DNA from: Pseudoflavonifractor sp. Marseille-P3106 | GTDB lineage: Bacteria; Bacillota; Clostridia; Oscillospirales; Oscillospiraceae | Reading direction: 5' to 3' | NCBI GenBank assembly: GCA_900169975.1 | Contig: LT827126.1 | Span: 1 to 64,000 of the forward strand | Length of the DNA stretch: 64,000 bases | Shown here: in pieces, positions 43,289-52,102 of the stretch | How positions within the stretch are numbered: the stretch's first letter is position 1 | Layout: each line of letters opens with the position of its first letter | Notes under the pieces: generated by a model | Seen by the model: only the letters and a program-made list of their open reading frames with translations | What the model was told of the DNA's origin: nothing | Databases searched by the model: none | Position numbers and translations under genes: made by a program

Positions 43289-44059
43289 TTGCAGGGGAAA
43301 GTAGAGATCTGCGGAGTCAACACCTCCAAACTGAAGGTACTGAAAAACGAGGAGACCATGGAACTGCTCCGGCGCACGAAGGGGGGGGACATGAACGCCA
43401 GGGAGCAGCTCATCGCGGGCAATTTGCGGCTGGTGCTGTCGGTCATTCAGAAATTCGACCGCCGGGGAGAAAACGCCGACGATCTCTTTCAGGTGGGGTG
43501 CATCGGCCTCATCAAGGCCATCGACAACTTCAACATTGATTTGGATGTGCGGTTTTCCACTTACGGAGTGCCTATGATCGTGGGGGAGATCCGCCGTTAT
43601 CTCCGGGACAACAGCGCCATGCGGGTGTCCCGCTCCATGCGGGACACGGCGTATAAGGTCCTTCAGGCCAAGGAAAAATTCATCGCGCAGAACCAGCGGG
43701 AACCCACCATTGAGGAGATCGCCAAGATGCTGGAGGCCAAGCGGGAGGATGTGGTCTTTGCCCTGGAGGCCATCACCGACCCGGTGAGCCTCTACGAGCC
43801 GGTCTACTCCGACAACGGCGATGCGGTGTGCGTGATGGATCAGGTCAAGGATGGCCGCAACACCGACGAGAGCTGGCTCAACCGCATCGCGCTGAAGGAC
43901 GCGGTGGACAAGCTGCCCGAGCGGGAAAAGCGCATCCTGGCCCTGCGGTTCTTTCAGGGCAAGACCCAGATGGAGGTCTCCGCTGAGGTCGGGATCTCCC
44001 AGGCCCAGGTCTCACGGCTGGAAAAGAGCGCGCTGGAGCAGGTCCGGAAGAATATTTAA
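43289..44059 (+). CDS. sigG: RNA polymerase sporulation sigma factor SigG
   Basis: A 256-residue sigma-70 factor of the SigF/SigG group. The N-terminus KVEICGVNTSKLKVLKNEE is the SigG signature (the part that binds CsfB/SpoIIAB and core). Region 2 is ARE-QLIAGNLRLVLSVIQKFDRRGENADDLFQVGCIGLIKAIDNFN (about 36-80), and region 4 is ALRFFQGKTQMEVSAEVGISQAQVSRLE (about 218-245). It directs late forespore genes, which shows a spore former. Start is TTG at 43289 with GGGAGG 9 bases away inside a hairpin, so translation is probably dampened. Confidence 0.94.
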   Translation: MQGKVEICGVNTSKLKVLKNEETMELLRRTKGGDMNAREQLIAGNLRLVLSVIQKFDRRGENADDLFQVGCIGLIKAIDNFNIDLDVRFSTYGVPMIVGEIRRYLRDNSAMRVSRSMRDTAYKVLQAKEKFIAQNQREPTIEEIAKMLEAKREDVVFALEAITDPVSLYEPVYSDNGDAVCVMDQVKDGRNTDESWLNRIALKDAVDKLPEREKRILALRFFQGKTQMEVSAEVGISQAQVSRLEKSALEQVRKNI

Positions 44060-44060
44060 C

Positions 44061-44101
44061 AAAAAAACAGCCTTTCCGCCAGGGTACGGAAAGGCTGTTT
44101 T
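44061..44101. terminator. Bidirectional intrinsic terminator sigG/rsmA
   Basis: 15-bp stem (AAAACAGCCTTTCCG) with loop CCAGGGTA; A-run on the left, TTTT on the right. It separates the converging sigG and rsmA. Confidence 0.9.
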
Positions 44102-44956
44102 CTAGGGAAGCCGGGCCTGAAGCTCGTCGGACAGGCGGGCGAACTCCGCTATACTCAGCCGCTCCCCCCGCACGTCGGCGGGGAGGCCCGCCCGGTCGAT
44201 GCACTCCCGCAGTTCCTCTTTGGAGAGGGGAAAGGCGGAGGAGAGGGCGTTTAAAAGGGTTTTCCGCCGCTGGGAGAAGGCCCCGGCGATCACCCGGAAA
44301 AAAAATTCTTCATCGTGGACGCAGGCGGGCGCGGGGTGGGGCGTCAGGCGCAGTACGGCGGAGGTGACCTTGGGGGCAGGGAGGAAACACTCCTTGGGCA
44401 CATCGAAAAGCAGCTCGGTGTCGGCGTGGTACTGGCAGAAGATGGAGAAGGCGCCGTAGTTCCCCTTTCCGGGGGCAGAACAGATCCGCTGGGCCACCTC
44501 CTTTTGGACCAGCACGGTGATGGCGGCAAAGAGGCCGCTCTCCAGCAGGGCGGTGAGCACCGGCGTGGTGATGTTGTAGGGGAGGTTGGCACAGACCAGC
44601 GGGGTGAGGCCATGGAAGTGCTCGGCCGCCAGGGCGGCCAGATCCAGCTTCATCACATCCGCGGAGATGACGGAGACGTTGGGACAATCGGCCAGCGTCT
44701 CCGTCAGGATGGGAAGCAGCGACCGGTCCAGCTCCACTGCCACCACCTTGTCCGCCCGCCGGGCCAGATTTGCGGTGAGGGGGCCGATGCCGGGGCCGAT
44801 CTCCAGTACGCCGGTGCCCGGCCCCGCGCCGGAGGCCTCCACCACATCCCGGGGGACCCAACTCTCAATGAGAAAGTTTTGCCCCATGGACCGGGAGAAG
44901 CGAAAGCCGTGCCGGGCCAGCAGGGCTTTGATGTCGTTGATGTTGTAAAAATCCAT
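44102..44956 (-). CDS. rsmA: 16S rRNA dimethyladenosine transferase
   Basis: A 284-residue KsgA/RsmA enzyme. The SAM loop is GVLEIGPGIGPLTANL (about 49-64), the DVMKLDL block follows near 100-106 and the catalytic NLPYNI is at about 123-128. It dimethylates A1518 and A1519 of 16S rRNA. Start ATG 44956 after CGAGGTG. The C-terminal domain (about 200-284) is normal. Confidence 0.95.
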   Translation of the reverse strand: MDFYNINDIKALLARHGFRFSRSMGQNFLIESWVPRDVVEASGAGPGTGVLEIGPGIGPLTANLARRADKVVAVELDRSLLPILTETLADCPNVSVISADVMKLDLAALAAEHFHGLTPLVCANLPYNITTPVLTALLESGLFAAITVLVQKEVAQRICSAPGKGNYGAFSIFCQYHADTELLFDVPKECFLPAPKVTSAVLRLTPHPAPACVHDEEFFFRVIAGAFSQRRKTLLNALSSAFPLSKEELRECIDRAGLPADVRGERLSIAEFARLSDELQARLP

Positions 44957-45053
44957 ATGAGCACCTCGTCAGCGGAATGGGCCGGAAAAACGCCGGCAGG
45001 AAAACGCCGGAAAATCAGTATATCAGTTTTCCCGAAAAAAGGCAAACCCAATC

Positions 45054-45101
45054 AAAAGGCCGGACAAGACGCAGGCGCTTCGCCTGCCGTCTTATCCGGC
45101 C
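45054..45101 (-). terminator. Terminator of the sigma/DUF4179 operon (minus strand)
   Basis: Long hairpin with outer stem GGCCGGACAAGACG/CGTCTTATCCGGCC and inner AGGCG/CGCCT. On the minus strand it is followed by TTTT. Confidence 0.75.
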
Positions 45102-45202
45102 AACACACCGTTCAAAACCCGCATGGACGGGGTCTTGCAAGAACAGGATTATTGTATCAATTTTGCGGAAAATGTCAAGCGGGAGTTTGAAGGTGCGGCG
45201 GA

Positions 45203-46636
45203 TCATTTCAGCGCCGCCGTCACCGGCTGATCCAGGGTGAACCTTCGGCTCTGAAGCATCTCCAGGGTCAGGGTACTGTGGGGATAGCCTGTCATCAGGC
45301 AGGTCTCCTCAAAGTAGCCCTCCGGAGTTTGGAAGGTGGCGCCGCCGATCTGATCTATCCCGCCCGCGGAGCTCTGCATGCTGTCAAAGCTCCACTCGCT
45401 GCCGTCGGGGCCCCAGCAGGTCCAGCCCGCCAGCTGATAGGCGTGCAGGTCGGTATCGGAGTCACCCTCGAGGGTGCGTCCGTAGAGGACCACCGCCGTG
45501 TTGGTTCCCCGGCGGACGGCGCCGCCCAGCAGAATGCCCTCGGGGAGGGGATCCTTGGTGGTCCCGGTGTCCAGATCTACCGTAACAAAGCGCTGATCTT
45601 TGTCCAGCCACTGCCCGCCGGTAATGTAGAGGTTCAGATGGCGGGAGTTCCAGAAAAAGCTGCTCTCCTGGTAGAAGGCGCTCATGGCGGGGCTGTTCGT
45701 GGTGCCGGAGGCGGTAATGCCGTTGGTGATGGGGTCGTTGCGCCGCCCGGTCTCATCCTCAATGTAGAAGTCCAGGGACTTGAGCCAGGCGGTGTTGGCC
45801 GGGTCGCCCTCCAGCTCCACCCGCAGGTTGGTGGGGTAGATCTCCACGGTTTTCAGCAGAATGCGCTGCCCGTCCAGCTCTACCCACTCATTGAGGTCGT
45901 AGGAGAGACCCTGGGAGCGGTATTCCTCGTTCAGCTCCAGATCAAAGGAAAAGGTGAACAGCGCCTCGGGCGTGGCAGGCTTTTCCCAGGGGTCGTATTC
46001 TTCCACGGGAACGTCCGGCTCCGGCCCCTGTTCCGTGCCGTTTTCCAGATGCTCGATCCGATAGAGAAAGCGCAGTGCCGGGGGCGTTTCAGACAGCTCT
46101 CCGCCGTCTCCGAAGGAGACAGAGACCTGGTGGATCTCCCCGGAGGCCTCCGCCAGTCCGCCGCCGGAGTAGGAGCAGGAGAGGCGCTCCCCGGCCGGAT
46201 CCCGAAGCTCCGGCGAGCCGGAGAGGGAGGAGAAGTCTCCGGTAAAGTGGTAGAAGATGTTGACCTGCTTTTTGTCCAGGATAAGGTAGTCCACCGTCAT
46301 GGTCAGGCCGTTGACCGTCTGGCTCTGCCCCACCGGCTGGACATAGTCGTTCTCCACCGCAGCTTTCAGGCTGGAGGAGAGGGCCACGGCGGCAGCCATC
46401 TCCTTGAGAATTGGGATGCGCCCGCAGGCCAGCGCAAAGGGGAGCGACAGGTTCACCGCCAGGGCGAAGGCGGCGGCTGCTCCGCCCAGGGAGGCCAGGA
46501 CCGCGCCCCAGTCCCGGCCCAAGCGGCGGCGGTGAGCCCGTTTCCGGGCACGGCCCACACAGCTGTCCAGGGCGGGAGGAAGCGGGGTTTCATTCCATGC
46601 TTCCAACAGCTTTTCGTATTCTTCTCTGCGTTCCAT
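45203..46636 (-). CDS. DUF4179-domain protein, probable anti-sigma factor
   Basis: A 477-residue membrane protein: a short cytoplasmic N-terminus (1-43), one membrane helix (about 46-66), and a large external region. Its N-terminal helices (ESYEKLLEAWNETPLPP, then Arg-rich) sit where ECF anti-sigma domains lie, and the DUF4179 part (about 60-200) is found in such proteins. The external part (about 210-470) has beta-rich repeats. The ATG at 46636 (GAGGAGGG upstream) overlaps the stop of the ECF sigma gene, and this coupling supports an anti-sigma role. Confidence 0.82.
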   Translation of the reverse strand: MERREEYEKLLEAWNETPLPPALDSCVGRARKRAHRRRLGRDWGAVLASLGGAAAAFALAVNLSLPFALACGRIPILKEMAAAVALSSSLKAAVENDYVQPVGQSQTVNGLTMTVDYLILDKKQVNIFYHFTGDFSSLSGSPELRDPAGERLSCSYSGGGLAEASGEIHQVSVSFGDGGELSETPPALRFLYRIEHLENGTEQGPEPDVPVEEYDPWEKPATPEALFTFSFDLELNEEYRSQGLSYDLNEWVELDGQRILLKTVEIYPTNLRVELEGDPANTAWLKSLDFYIEDETGRRNDPITNGITASGTTNSPAMSAFYQESSFFWNSRHLNLYITGGQWLDKDQRFVTVDLDTGTTKDPLPEGILLGGAVRRGTNTAVVLYGRTLEGDSDTDLHAYQLAGWTCWGPDGSEWSFDSMQSSAGGIDQIGGATFQTPEGYFEETCLMTGYPHSTLTLEMLQSRRFTLDQPVTAALK

Positions 46637-47109
46637 CAAAATCCCTCCTCTTCCAGATCAAGCCGGAGCAGAGCAAGCCCCTTCCGTTGGCGGGTGGAGA
46701 CCGTCCCGGGCGGGATGCCCAGGCTCTCGGCGGTCTCGGCCAGGGTCAGGCCGGTAAAATACCGCAGGACGATGACCGCCCGCACCTCGTCGGGGAGGCG
46801 CTCCACCGCCGTACGCAGGGGGAGCGGGTCATAGTCCTCGGCGGCGGGCTCCGGCAGGTCCTCCCAGGCGGTTTCCCGCTTGCGGCGTCGCAGCTCGTCG
46901 CAGCAGACATTCATCAAAATGCGGGTCATCCAGGTGGAGAAGAACTCCGGCTGACGGAGCTTCTTCCGATTCAGAAATCCCCGGTAGACCGTCTCGGCCA
47001 CCGACTCGGCGGCGGGAGCCTCCCCGCCCAGATACAGCAGGGCGGTGCGGTACAGCCGGGGCTGGAGCGCCTCGGCCCGTTGAGCGAATTCCGCTTCCTC
47101 CAAAGTCAT
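46636..47109 (-). CDS. ECF-type RNA polymerase sigma factor
   Basis: A 157-residue sigma factor. Region 2 is the QRAEALQPRLYRTALLYLG segment with FFSTWMTRILMNVCCDELRRRK (about 55-76); region 4 is LPDEVRAVIVLRYFTGLTLAETAESLGIPPGTVSTRQRKGLALL (about 105-149). Start ATG 47109 after GAGGGAGGCG; a longer frame to 47169 runs through the promoter. It is coupled to the DUF4179 gene, its likely anti-sigma factor. Confidence 0.9.
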   Translation of the reverse strand: MTLEEAEFAQRAEALQPRLYRTALLYLGGEAPAAESVAETVYRGFLNRKKLRQPEFFSTWMTRILMNVCCDELRRRKRETAWEDLPEPAAEDYDPLPLRTAVERLPDEVRAVIVLRYFTGLTLAETAESLGIPPGTVSTRQRKGLALLRLDLEEEGF

Positions 47110-47181
47110 CGCCTCCCTCTCTTTGCCCGTTAGACGGGTTTGACACCCGATTTCATTTTCCAGTTTCACAATTATTTTTCA

Positions 47182-47222
47182 AAAGAAAAGCCTCCGGACA
47201 GGGGGGAAGCCTGTCCGGAGGC
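47182..47222 (-). terminator. recR terminator (minus strand)
   Basis: 13-bp stem GCCTCCGGACAGG/CCTGTCCGGAGGC; read on the minus strand it is followed by TTTTCTTTT. Confidence 0.85.
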
Positions 47223-47238
47223 AGAAAAGAAGGCTCAT

Positions 47239-47841
47239 TCACATTTCCCGGCGGCCCTCCAGGGCCCGGCCAAGGGTGGCATCGTCGGCAAATTCCAGCT
47301 GGCCGCCCACGGGAACTCCGTAGGCCAGCCGGGTCACCCGGACGCCGAAGGGCTTGAGCAGCCGGGAGAGGTACATGGCGGTGGCCTCTCCCTCGGTGGT
47401 GGGGTTGGTGGCCATGATGACCTCCCGGATGTCTCCGGTTGACACACGATCCAGCAGCTCCTTGATGTGCAGATCGTCGGGGCCCACATGATTCATGGGG
47501 GAGATCACCCCGTGGAGCACGTGGTAGCGCCCGGCATATTCCCGGGAGCGCTCCAGCGCCACCACATCCTTGGGATCGGCCACCACGCAGATGGTGGACT
47601 CATCCCGCTTGGAGCTGGCACAGATGGGGCAGGGCCCCTCTCCCTCTGTGAAGTTGCGGCACACCGGGCACAGGGCGATGGAGCCTTTGGCGGAGACAAT
47701 GGCGTCGGCAAAGGCGCGCGCCTCATCGTCCGGGAGGCCCAGCACGAAAAAAGCCAGCCGCTGGGCGGACTTTTTGCCCACGCCGGGCAGGCGGGCGAAC
47801 TGTTCCACCAGTGCTTCGAGAGCGGGGGGAAAGTATTCCAT
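47239..47841 (-). CDS. recR: Recombination protein RecR
   Basis: A 200-residue RecR. It has the helix-hairpin-helix LPGVGKKSAQRLAFFVL (about 18-34), the zinc-finger Cys4 in CPVCRNF...CPICAS (about 58-75) and a Toprim domain with VVADPKDVVALE (about 85-96) and MATNPTTEGEATAMYL (about 143-158). It acts with RecF/RecO in gap repair. Start ATG 47841. It is 15 bp downstream of rpe, and a dnaX neighbour, common in other genomes, is missing. Confidence 0.95.
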   Translation of the reverse strand: MEYFPPALEALVEQFARLPGVGKKSAQRLAFFVLGLPDDEARAFADAIVSAKGSIALCPVCRNFTEGEGPCPICASSKRDESTICVVADPKDVVALERSREYAGRYHVLHGVISPMNHVGPDDLHIKELLDRVSTGDIREVIMATNPTTEGEATAMYLSRLLKPFGVRVTRLAYGVPVGGQLEFADDATLGRALEGRREM

Positions 47842-47856
47842 GTCTGTCTCCTCCGC

Positions 47857-48504
47857 TCAGCCCCGGAGGGCGGCGATGGCGGCGGGGATGTCCGCCGCAC
47901 CGTAGACGGCGGAGCCGGCCACCAGCACGTCGGCCCCGGCGGCCACACAGCTTCCGGCGGTCTGGGTGTTGACACCGCCGTCCACTTCCAGGTGGCAGGC
48001 AGGGCAGTAGCGGTCGATATAGGTTCGGATGGCGGCGATCTTGGGGAGCTGGTCGGCCATGAAGGACTGCCCGCCGAAGCCGGGCTCCACCGTCATCACC
48101 AATACCAGATCGATCCCCCGCTGCAGATAGGGGATCACCGCCTCGGCCGCGGTGATGGGGCGCAGGACGATGCCCTTCTGGACCCCCAGGTCCTCCATCC
48201 GGTCCAGGGCGGCGTGGAGCGCGGGGGGCATGTCGGCCTCCAGGTGGATGGACAGGAGGTCGGCCCCCGCCTTGGCGAAGGCGTCCACATACCGGCCGGG
48301 CTTCTCCACCATCAGGTGGGTGTCCAGGAACATGCCGGTGTGCTTACGGATAGACTGGACCACCGGCACGCCGATGGAGATGTTGGGGACGAACATGCCG
48401 TCCATCACATCCACATGGAGCCAGTCGGCGGAGGAGACCTTCTGAATGTCCCGCTCCAGGTTGCAGAAATCGGCAGAGAGAATGGAGGGTGCGATCTTGA
48501 CCAT
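47857..48504 (-). CDS. rpe: Ribulose-phosphate 3-epimerase
   Basis: A 216-residue TIM barrel. The start MVKIAPSILSADF is typical; LHVDVMDGMFVPN (about 29-41) carries the His-Asp metal ligands, and DLVLVMTVEPGFGGQSF (about 132-148) and EVDGGV (about 173-178) are also typical. It converts ribulose-5-phosphate to xylulose-5-phosphate. Start ATG 48504 after AAAGGA. A 230-bp segment with long-range pairing lies upstream, before ilvA. Confidence 0.95.
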   Translation of the reverse strand: MVKIAPSILSADFCNLERDIQKVSSADWLHVDVMDGMFVPNISIGVPVVQSIRKHTGMFLDTHLMVEKPGRYVDAFAKAGADLLSIHLEADMPPALHAALDRMEDLGVQKGIVLRPITAAEAVIPYLQRGIDLVLVMTVEPGFGGQSFMADQLPKIAAIRTYIDRYCPACHLEVDGGVNTQTAGSCVAAGADVLVAGSAVYGAADIPAAIAALRG

Positions 48505-48736
48505 GAGAACCGTCCTTTCGTGGCAGCAGAAAAATGTTGGCGCCAAGCCGGTGACCGGGAAGAGTCCCCGGACATAGGATACACCAAGCGGATGACCGAT
48601 GGGTCGCCGCCGGTCTCCCCAGAGCTCGCTCGCCCCACGGAGCCGGCCCCGGCGGATCGGATGCGTCGGCTCCGCATGATATAGCCGCTGGCCGGGGCCT
48701 GTGCCCCGACCGGCGGCAATGGCTATCTGGAGAAGG
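48505..48736 (-). ncRNA. Possible structured RNA between ilvA and rpe
   Basis: A 232-bp gap with strong pairing potential on the minus strand. GCCGCCGGTC (minus, 48717-48708) pairs perfectly with GACCGGCGGC (48615-48606). Between them lie hairpins GGGGC/GCCCC, ATGCG/CGCAT and GAGC-GA-GCTC. Downstream CCGGG/CCCGG (48540s-48550s) forms another. The frame reads through without stop in phase with rpe, but its composition and start are poor and I take it as non-coding. Could be an rpe leader or an ilvA 3' end. Confidence 0.45.
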
Positions 48737-49960
48737 TCAGAAACCGGTGGTGTCGATCTCCCGGGCGGCGTAGCCCGCCGCCTGCATGGCGGCCATGATC
48801 TGGTGCTTATGGTCGTGGCCGAAGGCCTCCAGGGTGACCTTGAGCTCCACGCCGGCCTGCCGGTTGAGGTTGACGAACTGGTTGTGCTCCAGCTTGATGA
48901 TGTTGCCGTTTTCACAGGCCACGATGTCGGCCACCCGCAGCAGCTCGCCGGGGCGGTCGGGGAGGATCACCGAGAAGGTGAACACCCGTCCGCGGCCCAT
49001 CAGTCCGTGCTGGACCAGAGAGGAGACGGTGATGACGTCCATATTGCCGCCGGAGAGGACAGGCACCACGTTCTTGCCCTCGGCCTTCAGGTGGCTCAGC
49101 GCGGCCACCGTGAGGAGGCCGGCGTTTTCCACGATCATCTTGTGCTTTTCCATCATGTCCAGGAAGGCGTCCACCAGCTCGCTGTCGTCAATGGTGAGGA
49201 TCTCATCTACGTTTTCCTGAACGAAGGGGAAGACCAGATCACCGGGGGTCTTGACGGCCACACCGTCGGCGATGGTGTCCACCCGGGGGAGAGTGACCAC
49301 CTTGCCCGCCTGACGGCTGGCGTACATGCTGGCCGCCCCGGTGGGTTCCACGCCGATGACCTTCACCTTGGGATTGAGAAGCTTGGCCAGCGTGGACACG
49401 CCGGCGGCCAGTCCGCCGCCGCCGATGGGGATGAGGATGATGTCCACATCGGGCAGATCGGAGAAGATCTCATAGGAGATCGTGCCCTGGCCGGTGGCCA
49501 CGGTAAGATCGTTGAAGGGGGGGATATAGGTGTAGCCCTTTTCCTCCACCAGGCGCTGGGCCTCGGCAGCGGCGTCGTCGAAGGTCTCGCCGTGGAGGAT
49601 GACGGTGGCTCCGTAGTCCTTGGTGTTGTTGACCTTTACCAGCGGAGTGGTGGTGGGCATGACGATGGTGGCGGCCACCCCGGCATGCTGGGCGGCGTAG
49701 GCCACGCCCTGGGCGTGGTTTCCGGCGGAAGCGGTGATGAGTCCTTTGGATTTCTGTTCCTCGGAGAGGGTGCTGATCTTAAAATAGGCGCCGCGGAGCT
49801 TGTAGGCGCCGGTAATCTGCATATTTTCCGGCTTCAGATAGACGTGGTTGCCGGTCGCCTTGGAAAAAGCAGGGCTGGGGACCAGGTGGGTGGGGGCGAT
49901 CACACCGTCCAAAACCTTTCGGGCGGCTTTGAAATCTTCCAGGGTCATCATGGGGACCAT
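48737..49960 (-). CDS. ilvA: Threonine ammonia-lyase (catabolic-type, ACT domain)
   Basis: A 407-residue PLP enzyme. The PLP-Lys is in the GAYKLRGAYFKI segment (about 50-61), the Gly-rich loop IPIGGGGLAAGVS is near 176-188, and an ACT domain (about 325-407) with VFTFSVILPDRPGELLRV (about 330-347) gives feedback sensing. It makes 2-oxobutyrate from threonine, for isoleucine or catabolism. The ATG at 49960 begins MVPMMT; starts at 49951 and 49948 are alternatives. It converges with nothing and is divergent from the XpaC gene. Confidence 0.92.
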   Translation of the reverse strand: MVPMMTLEDFKAARKVLDGVIAPTHLVPSPAFSKATGNHVYLKPENMQITGAYKLRGAYFKISTLSEEQKSKGLITASAGNHAQGVAYAAQHAGVAATIVMPTTTPLVKVNNTKDYGATVILHGETFDDAAAEAQRLVEEKGYTYIPPFNDLTVATGQGTISYEIFSDLPDVDIILIPIGGGGLAAGVSTLAKLLNPKVKVIGVEPTGAASMYASRQAGKVVTLPRVDTIADGVAVKTPGDLVFPFVQENVDEILTIDDSELVDAFLDMMEKHKMIVENAGLLTVAALSHLKAEGKNVVPVLSGGNMDVITVSSLVQHGLMGRGRVFTFSVILPDRPGELLRVADIVACENGNIIKLEHNQFVNLNRQAGVELKVTLEAFGHDHKHQIMAAMQAAGYAAREIDTTGF

Positions 49961-50157
49961 CTTCTTTCCGTTGGTATTTCTCACTATGATATATTTTTTC
50001 CTGCTGAAAGTCAACGCCGGAGCGGAGAAAAATAAGAACAAACGAGAAAACGCAAACTTTTAAAGGAAGTGTGAATTCCACCCGGTTTCCTTGACAGGGG
50101 AAAACGGAGAAGGTAAAATGATTTGCGGGGTGTCGGCCCCGGACAGGAGGAAGTGCC

Positions 50158-50811
50158 GTGGCAAAGGTGGTCAAACGCTCTCCCGCCCCGCTCTATCTGG
50201 CGGCGGCGGTGTGGGTGGTCTGGGCGCTGTTCTTTCCGCTTTACAAGCTTACCCACTTTCTCCTCGTCATTGCCGTCTCCTTCGGCGCGGCTCTGGCGGG
50301 GAAAAAGCTCTTTCCGGACAAGGTGTTTGAGATGCCGGATCCTGTGGAGCCGGAGACCACCGGGAATCCCCAGCTGGACGCCCTGAGCGCCGAGCGGGAC
50401 AGGGCGCTGGCCGAAATGCGCCGGCTCAACGACAACATCCCCGGGGAGAAGATCTCCGCCCAGATCGACCGGCTGGAGGAGGACACCCGAAAGATCATCA
50501 CCCATGTGGTCTCCCACCCTGAAAAACTGGGTCAGATTCGCAAGTTTATGAACTACTATCTCCCCACCACGCTGAAGCTGCTCAATGCGTATGACCGCAT
50601 GGGCGAGGCCGGGGTGTCAGGAGCGAACATCAACGGGGCCCGGGGCAAGATCGAGACTATGATGGACACCATCGTCTCGGCTTTTGACAAGCAGCTTGAC
50701 GCCCTCTTTGCCGATGAGGCGCTGGACATCTCCACCGACATCACCGTGATGGAGAATCTGCTCAAACAGGAGGGGCTGCAGGAGGAGAAGCCCTTCTCCA
50801 TGGGCGGCTGA
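50158..50811 (+). CDS. xpaC: XpaC-like (5-bromo-4-chloroindolyl phosphate hydrolysis) protein
   Basis: A 217-residue protein with two membrane helices at the N-terminus (about 13-28 and 32-46), then a charged helical domain. The family XpaC lies next to TelA in many Firmicutes, as here; it has no proven biochemical role. Start is GTG 50158 after AGGAGGAAG. First gene of a five-gene unit 50158-54556. Confidence 0.88.
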   Translation: MAKVVKRSPAPLYLAAAVWVVWALFFPLYKLTHFLLVIAVSFGAALAGKKLFPDKVFEMPDPVEPETTGNPQLDALSAERDRALAEMRRLNDNIPGEKISAQIDRLEEDTRKIITHVVSHPEKLGQIRKFMNYYLPTTLKLLNAYDRMGEAGVSGANINGARGKIETMMDTIVSAFDKQLDALFADEALDISTDITVMENLLKQEGLQEEKPFSMGG

Positions 50812-50867
50812 ATACGAGGAAAACAAGGGGCGCGCCCTGAAGGCGGCCCGGGAAAGGATGTAGCTGT

Positions 50868-52067
50868 ATGTCTGAGAACACTGAGTTTATGCCGGAACTG
50901 ACCCTGACCCCCAATGAGGGCGCTGCGGCGCAGGCCGCGGCGCCGGAAGCTCCCGGCCTGACCCTGGAGCCCACCGCCTCGGAGACCGCCGTTCAGCAGG
51001 CCGATCAGGCCGCCCGGGATGCCAACGCCGTCAAGCTCGACGAGTCTATGCTCTCTGAGCCGGAGCGGAAGATGGTGGATGACTTTGCCCAGAAGATCGA
51101 CATCCGGGACTCCAACGTGGTGCTCCAGTACGGCGCGGCCGCCCAGAAGAACATCGCGGGCTTTTCCGAGAGTGCCCTCAGCAAGGTCCGTACCAAGGAT
51201 CTGGGGGAGGTGGGCGACGCTCTGGCCGGACTGGTGGGGGAACTCCAGAACTTCGGTCAGCAGGAGGAGAAGGGGGGCATCCTCGGCTTCTTCCAGAAGA
51301 AGAAAAACGACATCCGGGCCATGAAGGCCCAGTACAGCAAGGCGGAGACCAACGTCAACCAGATCGTGGAGGTCCTGGAGGGCCACCAGGTGACCCTGAT
51401 GAAGGACGTGGCCATGCTGGACCAGATGTATGAGCTGAATACCAAGTACTACAAGGAGCTCACCATGTACATTCTGGCGGGCAAAAAGAAGCTGGAGGCT
51501 ACCCGGGCCGGAGAGCTGGAGGAGCTGCGGAAAAAGGCCACTGCCTCCGGCAAGCAGGAGGATGCCCAGGCCTACAACGACCTGGCCAACCTGTGCGGCC
51601 GCTTTGAGAAGAAGCTCCATGACTTGGAGCTGACCCGCATGGTCTCCATCCAGATGGGGCCCCAGGTGCGGCTCATCCAGAACAATGATGCCCTCATGCT
51701 GGAGAAGCTCCAGTCCTCTCTGGTGAACACCATTCCCCTCTGGAAGAGCCAGATGGTGCTGGCTCTGGGCATGGAGAATTCCCGTCAGGCCACCGCGGCC
51801 CAGAGTGCCGTCACCAACATGACCAACGACCTGCTCCGGAAGAACGCCGACCTTCTCAAGATGGGCACCATCAAGACCGCCCGGGAGGCTGAAAAGAGCG
51901 TGGTGAGCATCGAGGCCCTCCAGCACACCAACCAGCAGCTGATCTCCACCCTGGATGAGATGATGAAGATCCAGACAGAGGGCGCCCAAAAGCGCAAGGA
52001 GGCCGAGGCGGAGCTGGGGCGCATCGAGGGCGAGCTGAAAAAGAAGCTGCTGGAATTGAGAGGTTAA
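50868..52067 (+). CDS. telA: TelA-family toxic anion resistance protein
   Basis: A 399-residue soluble, mostly helical protein. The family core includes KMVDDFAQKIDIRDSNVVLQYGAAAQKNIAGFSESALSKVRTKDLGEVG-like text at about 65-115, and TNQQLISTLDEMM (about 365-377). TelA gives tellurite and some antibiotic tolerance in other bacteria; the mechanism is unknown. The order XpaC-TelA is typical. Start ATG 50868. Confidence 0.9.
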   Translation: MSENTEFMPELTLTPNEGAAAQAAAPEAPGLTLEPTASETAVQQADQAARDANAVKLDESMLSEPERKMVDDFAQKIDIRDSNVVLQYGAAAQKNIAGFSESALSKVRTKDLGEVGDALAGLVGELQNFGQQEEKGGILGFFQKKKNDIRAMKAQYSKAETNVNQIVEVLEGHQVTLMKDVAMLDQMYELNTKYYKELTMYILAGKKKLEATRAGELEELRKKATASGKQEDAQAYNDLANLCGRFEKKLHDLELTRMVSIQMGPQVRLIQNNDALMLEKLQSSLVNTIPLWKSQMVLALGMENSRQATAAQSAVTNMTNDLLRKNADLLKMGTIKTAREAEKSVVSIEALQHTNQQLISTLDEMMKIQTEGAQKRKEAEAELGRIEGELKKKLLELRG

Positions 52068-52102
52068 ACCGGCCGCTGTTTTAATGGAAAGGGGGTCTCC
52101 CC

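Noticed and set aside
49961-50157. T-box leader for ilvA or ilvD
   Set aside because: No T-box consensus (AGGGTGGNACCGCG) is present in either leader.
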